Of a stretch of 64,000 nt of DNA, positions 8,599 through 17,158 are shown piece by piece; the stretch's first letter is position 1; each line of letters starts with the position of its first letter. Made by a program: the position numbers and the translations under genes. Under the pieces are notes generated by a model. It worked only from the letters and a program-made list of their open reading frames with translations. It had not been told where the DNA came from and ran no database searches. Source of the DNA: Amycolatopsis saalfeldensis. GTDB taxonomy: Bacteria > Actinomycetota > Actinomycetes > Mycobacteriales > Pseudonocardiaceae. The DNA lies in contig NZ_FOEF01000002.1 of the NCBI RefSeq assembly GCF_900110575.1, positions 682,001-746,000 of the forward strand, in the 5' to 3' direction.

Positions 8599-8735
8599 CA
8601 AGCACTCCAGCGCTCAGGGGCAGGACGGCTCCGCCCGGCTGTGCCGAGGCTACCCCCGGCGGCCGGGCCGGGGCGAACCCGTTGCCCCGCAGAGCTTTTA
8701 CCCTGGTTCCGGGACCGCCGGCCCCGGACCGGGTC

Positions 8736-8852
8736 TCAGTCCTCGGCCGCTGCCCCGGCCGTCGGCTCCGGCTGCGGGGCCGTCTCCGCCCGGCGGCCGA
8801 TCTCCGAGACCACGGTGTCGAAGATCGGGGTGGCGGTGTCGCCGGCCGTCAC
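8736..8852 (-). CDS. small hypothetical protein (38 aa)
   Basis: A 38-codon reading frame beginning at a GTG (8852) that overlaps the stop of the upstream 78-codon frame by 4 nt (GTGA). That arrangement is what supports it as a real gene. The product (MTAGDTATPIFDTVVSEIG...) is short, acidic at the C-terminus and has no recognised motif. Function unknown. Confidence 0.35.
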   Translation of the reverse strand: MTAGDTATPIFDTVVSEIGRRAETAPQPEPTAGAAAED

Positions 8853-9085
8853 GCGCCGGCCCGCACTTCGATGATGTTCTCGGCGCGCACCCATTCCGGC
8901 TCGGTGTCCAGGGCCCGCCCGTCCACCCGGACCGGGACCCAGGTGATGTCGGTGTACTCGTCGAAGACCGCTCCCCCGGCGACCACGCCCTGCCGGCACC
9001 GCAGCCGGGCGCCGGCCCGGCACGCGCCCGGCCGGTAGGTCACCTGACGGCCCGTCGCGATCGGCCCGGAAAACTCGTCGTGCAC
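8849..9085 (-). CDS. small hypothetical protein (78 aa)
   Basis: A 78-residue protein from GTG 9085. A purine-rich GGAGGGGAG precedes it by about 6 nt. It contains three or so short beta-like stretches (RQVTYRPGACRAGARLRC, DEYTDITWVPVRVDGRALD) that could form a small barrel; two cysteines flank the first. An in-frame ATG at 9115 is an alternative start. It is translationally coupled to the 38-aa frame downstream. No family is recognised. Confidence 0.45.
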   Translation of the reverse strand: MHDEFSGPIATGRQVTYRPGACRAGARLRCRQGVVAGGAVFDEYTDITWVPVRVDGRALDTEPEWVRAENIIEVRAGA

Positions 9086-9203
9086 CCTCGGCTCCCCTCC
9101 GTGTAGGGCCACCATGCCCCGGGACGCGCGGACACTGAAGCCCCGTCCCACGGGCGGGCGACCCCCGCCAGGGGTACCCCGGCGATCCCGGCCGCGCCGG
9201 GCC

Positions 9204-9902
9204 TCACGGAATCAGGCGCCCGCCCTGGCCGTCGTAGGCGTTCATCGGCAGGGCCGGCAGGGCGGCCAGCGGCTTGGTGTCCTTGCGGGGGAACCAGAAA
9301 ACGGTCACGCCCGCCTGGTCGACCACCGCCGTCTCCGCGGTGTAGATCAGCCCGCCGGCCTCGGCGGTGACGCGCCGCGCGGGGCCGGCGTAATAACCGT
9401 AGAACGGGACGTCGCGGCCGGGGCGGCCCGCGGTCAGCGCGCGAAAGCCCGGCACGCCCGCGGGCGAACCGGCCACCACCTCCGCCGTGACGCCCTTAGG
9501 CGTCCGATGCCCGAGCACGAGCTCGTACGGCCGCACCTCGGGGGCGGGCAGGTACCGGTCCGGCTCGAACGCGCGCAGGTACAGCACCACCTCGCCGTCG
9601 GCGTCCACGGCGCCGGTGCCGATCACGGCGCCGATCTGCCGGCTGTCGGACGTCGTAGGCGGCGTCGGCAGGACGGCGGGCGGCGCCCCGATCGCCGGCG
9701 GCGCGGGCGCGCGCCACTGCTGGACGCCGGCGAGCAGACCGGCCACCGCCGCCACGGCGGCCAGTGCCGCCGCCCCGCTGGCCAACCGGCGGTAGCGGCG
9801 TCGGCGGCGGCCCAACCGCATCACCCGCGCCACGTCGACGGCGGCAAACGCCTCGGCAGGCGGTTCGGCGAGAGCGGCGCGCAGGCCGTCGAGATCCGTC
9901 AC
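9204..9902 (-). CDS. anti-sigma-factor-like single-pass membrane protein
   Basis: A 232-residue protein. The cytoplasmic N-terminus (residues 1-39) ends in a basic run RRRRRYRR, followed by one TM segment (about 40-61, Ala/Val/Leu) and an extracytoplasmic domain of about 170 residues. GTG 9902 overlaps the stop of the sigma-factor gene by 4 nt (GTGA). Such coupling is typical of ECF sigma/anti-sigma pairs, so a sigma-regulatory role is inferred. No zinc-binding HxxxCxxC motif is visible, so it is not a classical ZAS-type anti-sigma factor. Confidence 0.65.
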   Translation of the reverse strand: MTDLDGLRAALAEPPAEAFAAVDVARVMRLGRRRRRYRRLASGAAALAAVAAVAGLLAGVQQWRAPAPPAIGAPPAVLPTPPTTSDSRQIGAVIGTGAVDADGEVVLYLRAFEPDRYLPAPEVRPYELVLGHRTPKGVTAEVVAGSPAGVPGFRALTAGRPGRDVPFYGYYAGPARRVTAEAGGLIYTAETAVVDQAGVTVFWFPRKDTKPLAALPALPMNAYDGQGGRLIP

Positions 9903-10411
9903 GAAGCCCTCCCCGCCGCGCATTCGAGCAGCCCCGGCCCGGCCGCGACGCGCATCTTCGCCAGCGCCCGGGAGTTCGTGCTCTTCACCGTCCCCAGCGA
10001 AACCTTCAGCTCGGCCGCGACGTCCGCCTCGGACAGGTCGCAGAAGTGCCGCAGCACCACGACCGCCCGTTCCCGCGCGCTGAGCTCGGCCAGCTCGCGC
10101 ATCAGCCACTCCTGCGTGACGACCCCGTCGGTGAAGTCCCGCACGACGGTCCGCTCGGGCAGCTCCTCGGTGGCGTCCTCGCGGAACGGGCGGCGCCACC
10201 GGTCGATCACGTGGTTCGCGAGCACCCGGCGCGTATAGGCGAACGGATCCTGCCGCCGAATCCGCCCCCACGAGGCGAACGTCTTGACCAGCGCGGTCTG
10301 GACGTCGTCCTCGGCCTGGTGACGATCGCCGGTCAGCAGGTACGCGGCCCGCAACAGCCGCGCCGAGCTCACCCGGACGAACTCCGCGAACTCGACGTCA
10401 CCCCGCGCCAT
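9899..10411 (-). CDS. SigE-family ECF RNA polymerase sigma factor
   Basis: A 170-residue ECF sigma factor. Region 2 is seen at about residues 10-75 (FVRVSSARLLRAAYLLTGDRHQAEDDVQTALVKTFASWGRI, then YTRRVLANHVIDRWRR). Region 4 is at about 105-155 (LAELSARERAVVVLRHFCDLSEADVAAELKVSLGTVKSTNSRAL). It matches the actinobacterial SigE/SigM-like subgroup with the motif LLTGDRHQAEDDVQ. ATG 10411 is the start. The coupled downstream membrane protein likely controls it. The stimulus is unknown. Confidence 0.88.
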   Translation of the reverse strand: MARGDVEFAEFVRVSSARLLRAAYLLTGDRHQAEDDVQTALVKTFASWGRIRRQDPFAYTRRVLANHVIDRWRRPFREDATEELPERTVVRDFTDGVVTQEWLMRELAELSARERAVVVLRHFCDLSEADVAAELKVSLGTVKSTNSRALAKMRVAAGPGLLECAAGRAS

Positions 10412-10469
10412 GGCGGTCCCCGTGCACACCCACACCGCTTTCTACGGGCGGCGGCGGCAAAAGGTTGAG

Positions 10470-11055
10470 CCCTTGCCCGGCTGGCATCGCCTGCCGCCGG
10501 TCCCCCGGCCCCGGCTTCCCCTGCCGCCAGTCCCGCGGCCCCGGCTTCCCTGCCGCCGGTCCCCCGGCCCCGGCTTCCCTTCGGCCGCCGGCCTCCCCCG
10601 CGGCCCCGGCTTCTCCCGGCCCCGGCTTCTCCCGGCCCCGGTTCCACTCCAGACCCGGCTCGCCGCAGCCCCGGCTCCCCCTGCCGCCGGCTTCCCCGGG
10701 GATGGCCCCCGTTTCCCCCCGCCCCGGCGTCACCCCCAGACCCGGCTCGCCGCCGCCGGTTCCCCTCGGCCGCCGGTTTCCCCAGACCCGGCCTCGGTTC
10801 CCCGGCCCCGGCCTCACCCCAAGCCCCGCTCGCCCCAAGCCCCGCTCGCCCCAGCCCCGGCTCCCCCGCCGCCGGCTTCCCCGGCCCCGGCCTCACCCCA
10901 AGCCCCGCTCGCCCCAGCCCCGACTGCCCCGCCGCCGGCTTCCCCGGACCCGGCCCCGGCTTCCCCCGGCCCCGGCCTCACCCCGGCCCCGGCCTCACCC
11001 AGGCCCCGCTCGCCCCAGCCCCGGCTCCCCCGCCGCCGGTTTCCCCGGGGCGGCC
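10470..11055. repeat. degenerate GC-rich tandem repeat region
   Basis: About 0.6 kb made of imperfect repeats of CCCCGGCTTCCC, GCCGCCGG and CCCCGCTCGCCCC. Within 10800-11045 a longer unit of roughly 80 bp (GGCCTCACCCC..., AGCCCCGCTCGCCCC..., CCGCCGCCGG.TTCCCC) recurs three times. It fills the space between the sigma-factor gene and the ATP-binding protein gene. Both strands are open in several frames, giving Pro/Arg- or Gly/Arg/Glu-rich low-complexity peptides, which is expected of such repeats and not evidence of coding. Base use (runs of C on the plus strand) differs from the neighbours. Confidence 0.75.
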
Positions 11056-11285
11056 GGGAGTCTTTTGGCCCTACTTCGGCGTCCGCACGGGCACCGGCCG
11101 GTCCGCGAGGTGGTCCAGACCTGCACCACGAGGCTCTGACCTGCGACGTTTCCGAAGGGGTTTCCCCAGCCCCAGGCCCAGGACACGCCCACCGCGGTCC
11201 GCTCGAACACCGGCGTGGCGGCGATGGCATGATGCCCGCACGGTCCCGCTCGGCCGGGCCCGGGAGCCGATGAGGAAGGTGAGGC

Positions 11286-11786
11286 TTGAGCGCGCGCATC
11301 ACCCAGGTGGACGATCTCCGACTGGTGGCGCAGCCCAGTGCAGTTCCGTGCACCGAGCTGTTCGTCCGCCTGCTCCTGAGCGACTGGTCCCTGCTGCCCA
11401 TGGTGGAACAGGTCACCGCCACGACCGGCCGCCTCGTCGGCGACGTCGTGGACCAGAGCCGTCCTTCGGCCCCCGCGTTCGTGACCGTGCGGCTGCAGCT
11501 GCGCGGTGACGTGCTGGTCGTCGAGGTCGAGGACGACCTGCCCGACCCCAGACCGCCGAGGCCGGCACCCGGCGAGCGGATGGGCGTCGAGCCCCGCGGA
11601 GCCGCGGGCCGCACCACCTGGTGCGAGCTGCCGCTGCCCGGCGGTCTCTCCGCGGGCCAGGTCCGGCTCCCCCGCCGCCAGGAGCGGCGCACCCTGGTGG
11701 ACGAACCGGTCTCCGGCGCCCCCGTGGCCGCCGACCCCGAGGTGCTGGAACGCCTGCTCAACCGGCTCAGCGGCTGGTCCGGCTAA
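11286..11786 (+). CDS. ATP-binding (HATPase_c, SpoIIAB/RsbW-type) regulatory protein
   Basis: A 166-residue protein starting at a TTG (11286) preceded by GGTGAGG. The core resembles the actinobacterial short histidine-kinase-like ATPases: VQLLLSDW-type helix (LFVRLLLSDWSLLPMVEQVTATTGRLV) and the strand LRGDVLVVEVEDDLPDPRPP that corresponds to the N2 box (DxGxG degenerate to EDDLPDP). The glycine-rich ATP lid is poorly conserved. It may act as an anti-sigma or anti-anti-sigma switch protein; the kinase substrate is not adjacent. Confidence 0.55.
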   Translation: MSARITQVDDLRLVAQPSAVPCTELFVRLLLSDWSLLPMVEQVTATTGRLVGDVVDQSRPSAPAFVTVRLQLRGDVLVVEVEDDLPDPRPPRPAPGERMGVEPRGAAGRTTWCELPLPGGLSAGQVRLPRRQERRTLVDEPVSGAPVAADPEVLERLLNRLSGWSG

Positions 11787-12076
11787 ACCAGTCCACTGTG
11801 GACACCCAGGCGAGCGGTCTCCGCCACGGAACCACCCGCAGGCCGCCAGCTCCGGAGCGACCGCCGAACCGAGCGCACACGCCCGACGGAGTCGTGCGCC
11901 GTGGACGCCGCCTGTCTGACGTACGCCCGCAGCGCCTCGTCCGACAGTGTCTGGAGGCCGGGCACGATCTCCCTGTCCCGCAACGCTTCCGGCAGCACCG
12001 ATCGCCCGCGCCGAATGGCTCCCGCCGGCCAACCGGCCCGGATCCGCTCCCAGCAAAGCCGGAGGTCAGCCGTCAC
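11783..12076 (-). CDS. hypothetical protein (97 aa)
   Basis: A 97-codon frame from GTG 12076, converging with and overlapping the ATP-binding gene by 4 nt. The middle has a plausible amphipathic helix (LQTLSDEALRAYVRQAASTAHDSVGRVRS), but the composition is Arg-rich and no family is recognised. No clear ribosome-binding site is present. It could be a spurious frame in GC-rich DNA. Confidence 0.3.
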   Translation of the reverse strand: MTADLRLCWERIRAGWPAGAIRRGRSVLPEALRDREIVPGLQTLSDEALRAYVRQAASTAHDSVGRVRSVRRSLRSWRPAGGSVAETARLGVHSGLV

Positions 12077-12142
12077 CCCGGCCGCGGCTAAACCCGGCGA
12101 ACGCGAGCAGCAGGTCCGGCGCCAGGACGGTCCGGCATCGGC

Positions 12143-12769
12143 TCAGGCGGCGCGCTGCCCCCAGGCCTGCTCGAGCGCCCGCGCGAAAACCTCCACCGAC
12201 TGCCCGCCGGCGACGCCGAGCCGGCGGTCCAGCACGAAAAACGGCACGCCCGTGGCACCGAGGCGCGCGGCTTCCTGCTCCTCTTCGCGAACGGCGTCGG
12301 CGTAGGCCGCGGGATCGGCCAGCACGCGCTCCGCCGCCGCTCGGTCGAGGCCCGCCCCGGCCGCGACTTCGAGCAGGGTGCCACCGGTGAACAACGGCCG
12401 CGCCTCGGCGAAGTTGGCCGTGAACAGGGCGTTCACCAGTTCGTTCTCCACGCCCTGCTCGCGCGCGAGGTGCAGCAGGCGGTGCGCGTCGAAGGTGTTG
12501 CCGACCTCGCGGTCGACTCGGTAGCCGAGCCCTTCGGCGGCCGCGAGCCCGGTCATCCGCTCCTCCATCTGCACGGCGTCGGGCCCGTATCGAGCGGCCA
12601 GCATCCGCTGCAGCGGCTCCACGCCTTCGCGCGACGGGTCCAGCTCGAACGACCGGAACGTCACCGTCACCTCGTCCCGGTGCTCGAACGAGCCCAGTGC
12701 CGCCTCGAACCGCGCCTTGCCGAGGTAGCACCACGGGCAGATGATGTCGCTCCAGATTTCCACGTGCAT
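12143..12769 (-). CDS. DsbA-family (FrnE-like) thioredoxin-fold oxidoreductase
   Basis: A 208-residue cytoplasmic DsbA-like protein. The redox motif CPWC is at residues 11-14 (SDIICPWCYLGKARFE), followed by a helical insert and the cis-proline segment GATGVPFFVLDRRLGVAGGQ near residue 175. This is the FrnE/2-hydroxychromene-2-carboxylate-isomerase-like branch; it has no signal peptide. Members act as disulfide isomerases or in polyketide tailoring. ATG 12769 gives the canonical MHVEIWSDIICPWC start. Confidence 0.87.
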   Translation of the reverse strand: MHVEIWSDIICPWCYLGKARFEAALGSFEHRDEVTVTFRSFELDPSREGVEPLQRMLAARYGPDAVQMEERMTGLAAAEGLGYRVDREVGNTFDAHRLLHLAREQGVENELVNALFTANFAEARPLFTGGTLLEVAAGAGLDRAAAERVLADPAAYADAVREEEQEAARLGATGVPFFVLDRRLGVAGGQSVEVFARALEQAWGQRAA

Positions 12770-12813
12770 GGGCGCCAGCCTAAGGAAAGCGGACGCGATC
12801 TTGAAGTACGCAC

Positions 12814-13443
12814 TTACGGGTAAGGGCGGTGATAGGCGCGGAGGAAGGCGTCGACGCCGTCCACGAGCAAGGCGTCGATCTCGGCGTCTTCGGCCGGAGC
12901 GGCGCTGCTGACGTCGAGGGCCAGCATGAAGGTCAGCGCGACGAAGTGCTGCGCGGCCCGCACGGTGTTCGTCGCGCTGAGCACGCCCTGGCCGGCCAGC
13001 TCCTCGAACCGCTCGGCCAGCAGCGCCTCGGGCTGGTCCTCGAACCCGCCCAGGCTCCGGCGCGCCCGCCGGTCGGCCCGCATCAGCTGCCGCAGCTGGC
13101 GGTGCTCGGACGAGGAGATCGTCGCGCTGGCGATCCGGCGGGCGAACGCCAGCAACGCCTCACGCAGGTCACGGCCGTTCGTCAGTTCTTCCTCGACCGC
13201 CGCGCGCACCGCGTCGACGACCTCGGCGGCCGCGTCCGTGATCACCGCGTCGAACAGCCCGTCCTTGTCGCCGAAGTAGTCGTACACCGTGCGCTTGGAG
13301 ATCCCGGCCCGGGCGGCGACGGCGTCGACGCTGGTCCGCTCGTAGCCCTCGCCGAGGAAGAGCGCGCGGCCGGCGGTGAGGACCGCGGCCCGTTTGCGCA
13401 GGCTGCTCGGCCGGGCGGCGGGTGCGTCATCAGGCATCGGCAC
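12814..13443 (-). CDS. TetR/AcrR-family transcriptional regulator
   Basis: A 209-residue TetR-type regulator with the DNA-binding helices at about residues 32-62 (GEGYERTSVDAVAARAGISKRTVYDYFGDKDGLFDAV). The C-terminal part matches AefR-like domains (LRQLMRADRRARRSLGG). The start is GTG 13443 or ATG 13437; neither has a strong ribosome-binding site. It is divergent from the FAD monooxygenase gene, with a 12-9-12 perfect inverted repeat between them, so it probably represses itself and the monooxygenase. Confidence 0.85.
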   Translation of the reverse strand: MPMPDDAPAARPSSLRKRAAVLTAGRALFLGEGYERTSVDAVAARAGISKRTVYDYFGDKDGLFDAVITDAAAEVVDAVRAAVEEELTNGRDLREALLAFARRIASATISSSEHRQLRQLMRADRRARRSLGGFEDQPEALLAERFEELAGQGVLSATNTVRAAQHFVALTFMLALDVSSAAPAEDAEIDALLVDGVDAFLRAYHRPYP

Positions 13444-13454
13444 AGTCTACTGGC

Positions 13455-13487
13455 AGATTCCACACTGCACAGTGTAGTGTGGAATCT
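13455..13487. promoter_or_regulatory. perfect 12-9-12 inverted repeat, TetR operator
   Basis: AGATTCCACACT at 13455-13466 is repeated in inverse as AGTGTGGAATCT at 13476-13487. A second, nested palindrome ACACTG-CA-CAGTGT lies at 13462-13475, so two overlapping dyads exist. The element is the only non-coding feature between the divergent TetR and monooxygenase starts (76 bp apart), which makes it the obvious operator. Confidence 0.8.
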
Positions 13488-13519
13488 AGAGCGACCGGCA
13501 CCTCCAGGAGGCAGTGATC

Positions 13520-15073
13520 ATGAGCAGCACCACCGAAAACGCCCTGTTCGACACCGATCTGTTCGACACCGACGTGCTCATCGTGGGCGCCGGCCCGACC
13601 GGGCTGACGCTCGCCTGCGAACTCGCCCGCCGCGGCGTGCGGCACCGGATCGTCGAACGGCTCGAGACACCGAGCCGCACGTCACGGGGCAAGGGCTTGC
13701 AGGCCCGGAGCCTCGAAGTGTTCGACGACCTCGGCATCGCGGCCGAGATCCTCACCACCGGCGAGGTGAAGCTCCCGGTCCGCCTCTACGACGTCGACGG
13801 CGGCTGGACCGACCGCGAACCGCTCACGACGCCGTCCGCCATCGCCACGCCGTACCCGGAAATGCTCTGGATCGCCGAGTTCGACGTCGAGCGGGTGCTG
13901 CGCGAGCGGCATGCCCAGTACGGCGGCGAAGTCCGGTTCGGCACGGCCGTCACCGGGCTCACGGAGGTCGAGAGCGGGGTGGAGGCCGGGCTTCGCGGCC
14001 CCGATGGGCCCGGCGTCCTGCGCGCCCGCTGGGTCGTCGGCGCCGACGGCGGCGGCAGCATCGTGCGCAAGACACTCGGCATCCCGTTCGAAGGCGTCAC
14101 CCGGCCGACTTCCTACTACCTGGGCGACGTGCGCACTCTCGACCTGGACCGCGGGCGGATGCACATGTGGGCGTCCGAAACCGGGATGCTCGCGCTGACC
14201 CCGTTGCCCGGCACCGATCTCTGGCAGTTCCAGTGCGCCGTGCCCACCTCGGCCGGCGGCTACGAGGAGCCGTCGCTCGAGCTGTACCAGCGGATCATCG
14301 ACGACCGCGCGGGCGCCGGGCGCGTCCGCTTCACCGACGTGTCCTGGCTTTCGCTCTACGGCGCGAACGTGCGCCTCGCCGAGCACTACCGCGAAGGCCG
14401 CGTGCTGATCGCCGGCGACGCCGCCCACAACCACACCCCGGCCGGGGGCCAGGGCATGAACATGGGCATCCAGGACGCCTACAACCTCGGCTGGAAGCTC
14501 GCGGCCGTGCTCCGCGGCGCCGACCCGGCGCTGCTGGACACCTACGAGCCCGAGCGGCGGCCGGTCGCCGAGATCGTGCTCGCCGCCAGCACCGCCAAAT
14601 CGGACCGGGTCCAGGACAACGCCCACAACGACGCCACACACCTGTCCACCGCGCTGGTCGGCCTCACCGACGACTTCACCCCCGGGCTCACGATCGCCTA
14701 CCCGCGGAGCGCGCTGACCCACGACGGCGCGGGCCGCCGGGTCCCGTACGTCACCGGCCTGCGCGGCCCGGGTTTCGCCGGGACCACGGCCGACCTCGTG
14801 CGCGGTCCACATTGGGCTGCGCTCGCCTTCGCCGACGACACGGACTTCGAACTCGGCGCCCTGCGCCACGACGAGATCCGCCTGCACCGCATCGGCAAGG
14901 GGGCGATCACCGACCCGCACGATGCCCTGCGGTCGGCGTTCGGCGTCGAGGACAACACACTGGTCCTGATCCGGCCCGACGGCCACATCGCCCTCACCAC
15001 GCCACTGCACCCTGCCCCGGTGCTGCCCGAAGCCCTCGCGTCATTCCTGCCGAACGGCGCCCACTCCGGCTGA
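13520..15073 (+). CDS. FAD-dependent aromatic monooxygenase (PHBH fold)
   Basis: A 517-residue class A flavoprotein hydroxylase. The Rossmann motif [21 protein letters not shown] lies at about residues 18-38, the DG motif is [18 protein letters not shown], and the second FAD motif is [36 protein letters not shown] near residue 300. Relatives hydroxylate phenols or polyketide aromatics. ATG 13520 was chosen because AGGAGG at 13506-13511 is 8 nt upstream; GTG 13514 would be too close. Its end overlaps the converging EamA gene by 33 nt. Control by the divergent TetR is likely. Confidence 0.88.
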   Translation: MSSTTENALFDTDLFDTDVLIVGAGPTGLTLACELARRGVRHRIVERLETPSRTSRGKGLQARSLEVFDDLGIAAEILTTGEVKLPVRLYDVDGGWTDREPLTTPSAIATPYPEMLWIAEFDVERVLRERHAQYGGEVRFGTAVTGLTEVESGVEAGLRGPDGPGVLRARWVVGADGGGSIVRKTLGIPFEGVTRPTSYYLGDVRTLDLDRGRMHMWASETGMLALTPLPGTDLWQFQCAVPTSAGGYEEPSLELYQRIIDDRAGAGRVRFTDVSWLSLYGANVRLAEHYREGRVLIAGDAAHNHTPAGGQGMNMGIQDAYNLGWKLAAVLRGADPALLDTYEPERRPVAEIVLAASTAKSDRVQDNAHNDATHLSTALVGLTDDFTPGLTIAYPRSALTHDGAGRRVPYVTGLRGPGFAGTTADLVRGPHWAALAFADDTDFELGALRHDEIRLHRIGKGAITDPHDALRSAFGVEDNTLVLIRPDGHIALTTPLHPAPVLPEALASFLPNGAHSG

Positions 15074-15919
15074 GACGACCGGCTCGCGCGCCCCGGTCCG
15101 CTCCGCGCCGATGCCCGCCACCACCACGAACGCCACGCCGGCGAGGGCTCCCGCGTCCGGGATCTGGTGCAGTACAAGCAATCCGATGATCAGGGCCAGC
15201 GCGGGCTCCACGCTCATCAGCGTGCCGAACGCGGACGTCGTCAGCCGGCGCAGGGCGAGCATCTCGAGGCTGAACGGGATCACCGGGACCAGCAGCGCCA
15301 GGCCGAGCCCGGCGAGTACGAGCGGCCAGGTCAGGTGCCCGAACGCCGCGGGGCCGGCGACGGCCGTGCCGACCAGGCCCGCCACCGGCATCGACACCGC
15401 CAGGCCGCGGACGCCCGCCACCTCGTCGCCGACCCGCTGGGTCAGCAGGATGTAGCCCGCCCAGCAGACCGCCGACGCCAGCGCGTAGCCGACGCCCACC
15501 AGGTCCACGCCGCCGCGCCAGGGTTCGGTCAGCAGCAGCACGCCGACGGCCGCGAGCACCGGCCACAGCCGTTTCCCGCCGCTCCCCCGCGCCACCGCGA
15601 CGGTCAGCGGGCCGAGGAACTCCAGCGCGCTCGCCGTGCCCATCGGCAGCCGGGCGACGGCGGCCATGAACATCATCGTCATGCCCGCGGTGACCACGCC
15701 GAGCGCGGCGCAGGCGAACAGCGTCGAGCGGCTGAACGCCGAAAGCCGCGGCCGGACCAGCACGAGCAGCAACACCCCGGCCCAGGCCAGGCGGAGGAAC
15801 GCCGCGCCGCCTGGGCCGATCTCGTCGAACAGCCCCACGGACACCGCGAGGCCGAGCTGGACGCAGAGCATGGAGGCGATGGCGAGCGAGGCACCGGTGC
15901 GGGCGGAGGAAGGGAGCAC
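15041..15919 (-). CDS. EamA/RhtA-family small-molecule exporter
   Basis: A 292-residue membrane protein with about ten hydrophobic segments in two EamA repeats, matching the RhtA-like subgroup (opening [38 protein letters not shown], later [16 protein letters not shown] and [17 protein letters not shown]). Such proteins export amino acids or metabolites. GTG 15919 is the start. It is divergent from the LysR gene at 16003 with inverted repeats in between. The last 33 nt overlap the converging monooxygenase gene. Confidence 0.85.
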   Translation of the reverse strand: MLPSSARTGASLAIASMLCVQLGLAVSVGLFDEIGPGGAAFLRLAWAGVLLLVLVRPRLSAFSRSTLFACAALGVVTAGMTMMFMAAVARLPMGTASALEFLGPLTVAVARGSGGKRLWPVLAAVGVLLLTEPWRGGVDLVGVGYALASAVCWAGYILLTQRVGDEVAGVRGLAVSMPVAGLVGTAVAGPAAFGHLTWPLVLAGLGLALLVPVIPFSLEMLALRRLTTSAFGTLMSVEPALALIIGLLVLHQIPDAGALAGVAFVVVAGIGAERTGAREPVVSAGVGAVRQE

Positions 15920-15949
15920 GCGTCCAGGTAAGCCCAGATCGACCGTTCG

Positions 15950-15993
15950 CGTCCACGTGCCGATCGTGGACGTACCGTTCAGCGATCGTGGAC
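15950..15993. promoter_or_regulatory. inverted and direct repeats, probable LysR operator
   Basis: CGTCCACG (15950-15957) and CGTGGACG (15965-15972) form a perfect 8-7-8 inverted repeat. The right arm is repeated as GATCGTGGAC at 15984-15993, 22 bp (about two helical turns) from the first copy at 15962-15971. The whole array sits between the divergent EamA and LysR starts, as expected for recognition and activation sites of a LysR-type tetramer. Confidence 0.65.
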
Positions 15994-16002
15994 AATGGCG
16001 GG

Positions 16003-16872
16003 ATGGAGACCCGTCGCCTGCAGTTCCTGCTCGAACTCTCCCGGCTCGGCTCGATGCACGCGGTCGCCGATGTGCTCGGAACCACCACGTCGACGGTTTC
16101 GCAGCAGATCGCCGCGCTGGCCCGGGAAACCGGCACCCCGCTGCTGGAGCCGGACGGCCGCCGGGTGCGGCTGACCCCGGCCGGCCGGCGCCTGGCCGAG
16201 CACGCCGTGTCGATCCTGGCCGCCGTCGAAGCCGCGCGCGCCGACCTCGACCCGGCCACGGAGCCGGCCGGCACCGTGCGCGTCGCCGGGTTCGCCACGG
16301 CCATCCGGCGCTCCCTGCTGCCGGTCGCCGACCGGCTGGCCGGGCGGTTCCCGCGGGTGCGGCTGGTGATCAGCGAGTACGAGCCGGCCGAGGCGCTGGC
16401 GCAGCTGATGACCGACGACGTCGACCTCGCCCTGACCTACGACTACGACCTGGCGCCGGGCACGGTCGACCGCGCGGTCGAGGTCGTTCCACTGTGGACG
16501 GCCCCGTGGGGCCTCGGCGTGCCCGCGCCGGCCGCCGACGGCGGCGACACGCTCACGGTGTTCCGCACCTTCCGCGACCACGACTGGATCGGCAACTCCC
16601 GCAACCGCGCCGACGAGGACGTGCTGCGCACGCTCGCGTCGATGGCCGGGTTCAGCCCGCGCGTGACCCACCGGGCCGACAGCCTGGACCTGGTCGAAGA
16701 CCTGATCGTCGCGGGCCCCGGCGTCGGGCTGCTGCCGCTGGACCGGCCGACCCGGCCGGAAGTCGCGCTACTGCCACTGACCGGCCCGGACGTGCGGCTG
16801 CGGTCGTTCGCCTGCACCCGCCGCGGGCGCGCGGCCTGGCCGCCGCTGGCTCTGGTCCTCGGGCTGCTCTGA
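16003..16872 (+). CDS. LysR-family transcriptional regulator
   Basis: A 289-residue LysR regulator. The winged HTH occupies residues 1-60 ([45 protein letters not shown]), followed by a linker helix and the periplasmic-binding-like effector domain. ATG 16003 gives the typical METRRLQFL start; a GTG at 15988 would add five residues. It probably controls the divergent EamA exporter and itself through the repeat array at 15950-15993. The effector is not known. Confidence 0.88.
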   Translation: METRRLQFLLELSRLGSMHAVADVLGTTTSTVSQQIAALARETGTPLLEPDGRRVRLTPAGRRLAEHAVSILAAVEAARADLDPATEPAGTVRVAGFATAIRRSLLPVADRLAGRFPRVRLVISEYEPAEALAQLMTDDVDLALTYDYDLAPGTVDRAVEVVPLWTAPWGLGVPAPAADGGDTLTVFRTFRDHDWIGNSRNRADEDVLRTLASMAGFSPRVTHRADSLDLVEDLIVAGPGVGLLPLDRPTRPEVALLPLTGPDVRLRSFACTRRGRAAWPPLALVLGLL

Positions 16873-16874
16873 GG

Positions 16875-16889
16875 CGTCAAGGACTCCTT
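16875..16889 (+). repeat. 15-bp repeat CGTCAAGGACTCCTT, left copy
   Basis: An exact inverted copy lies at 20881-20895. The core AAGGA-C-TCCTT is itself a near-perfect palindrome. The two copies bracket the lower-GC type VII secretion-associated island. The stretch 16890-17158 between this repeat and the next gene shows no convincing coding sequence. Confidence 0.7.
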
Positions 16890-17158
16890 GGCCAAGTTCC
16901 AACTTCGGGGACCAGCTGGCCAAGCTGAATCCGTGCAGGCCAGGAGCTACATTCGATTGAAGGCCGCCGTCTCGGGTGGCCTGTTCTCCCCCCGTCGGGT
17001 CGTCGAGACCGTAGCCGAGTAAGCCCCGATCCTGACCACTTCGACCTCCGGCTCGGCCTCGATCTCCGGGGAGGGCGGGATGCGGGGCAATGCGTCGATG
17101 CCGACTTCCGCTTCCTCGAGCTGGAAGAGCTCCCGCCACCCAGTGGTCGAGCGACGGT

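Noticed and set aside
10410..11273. Long proline-rich frame through the GC repeat
   Set aside because: Several frames on both strands are open at once, which follows from the repeat composition. No start or domain supports a protein.
12829..15189. A 786-codon plus-strand frame
   Set aside because: It crosses the TetR and monooxygenase genes in non-native frames and is Arg-rich low complexity. The native frames have clear family motifs.
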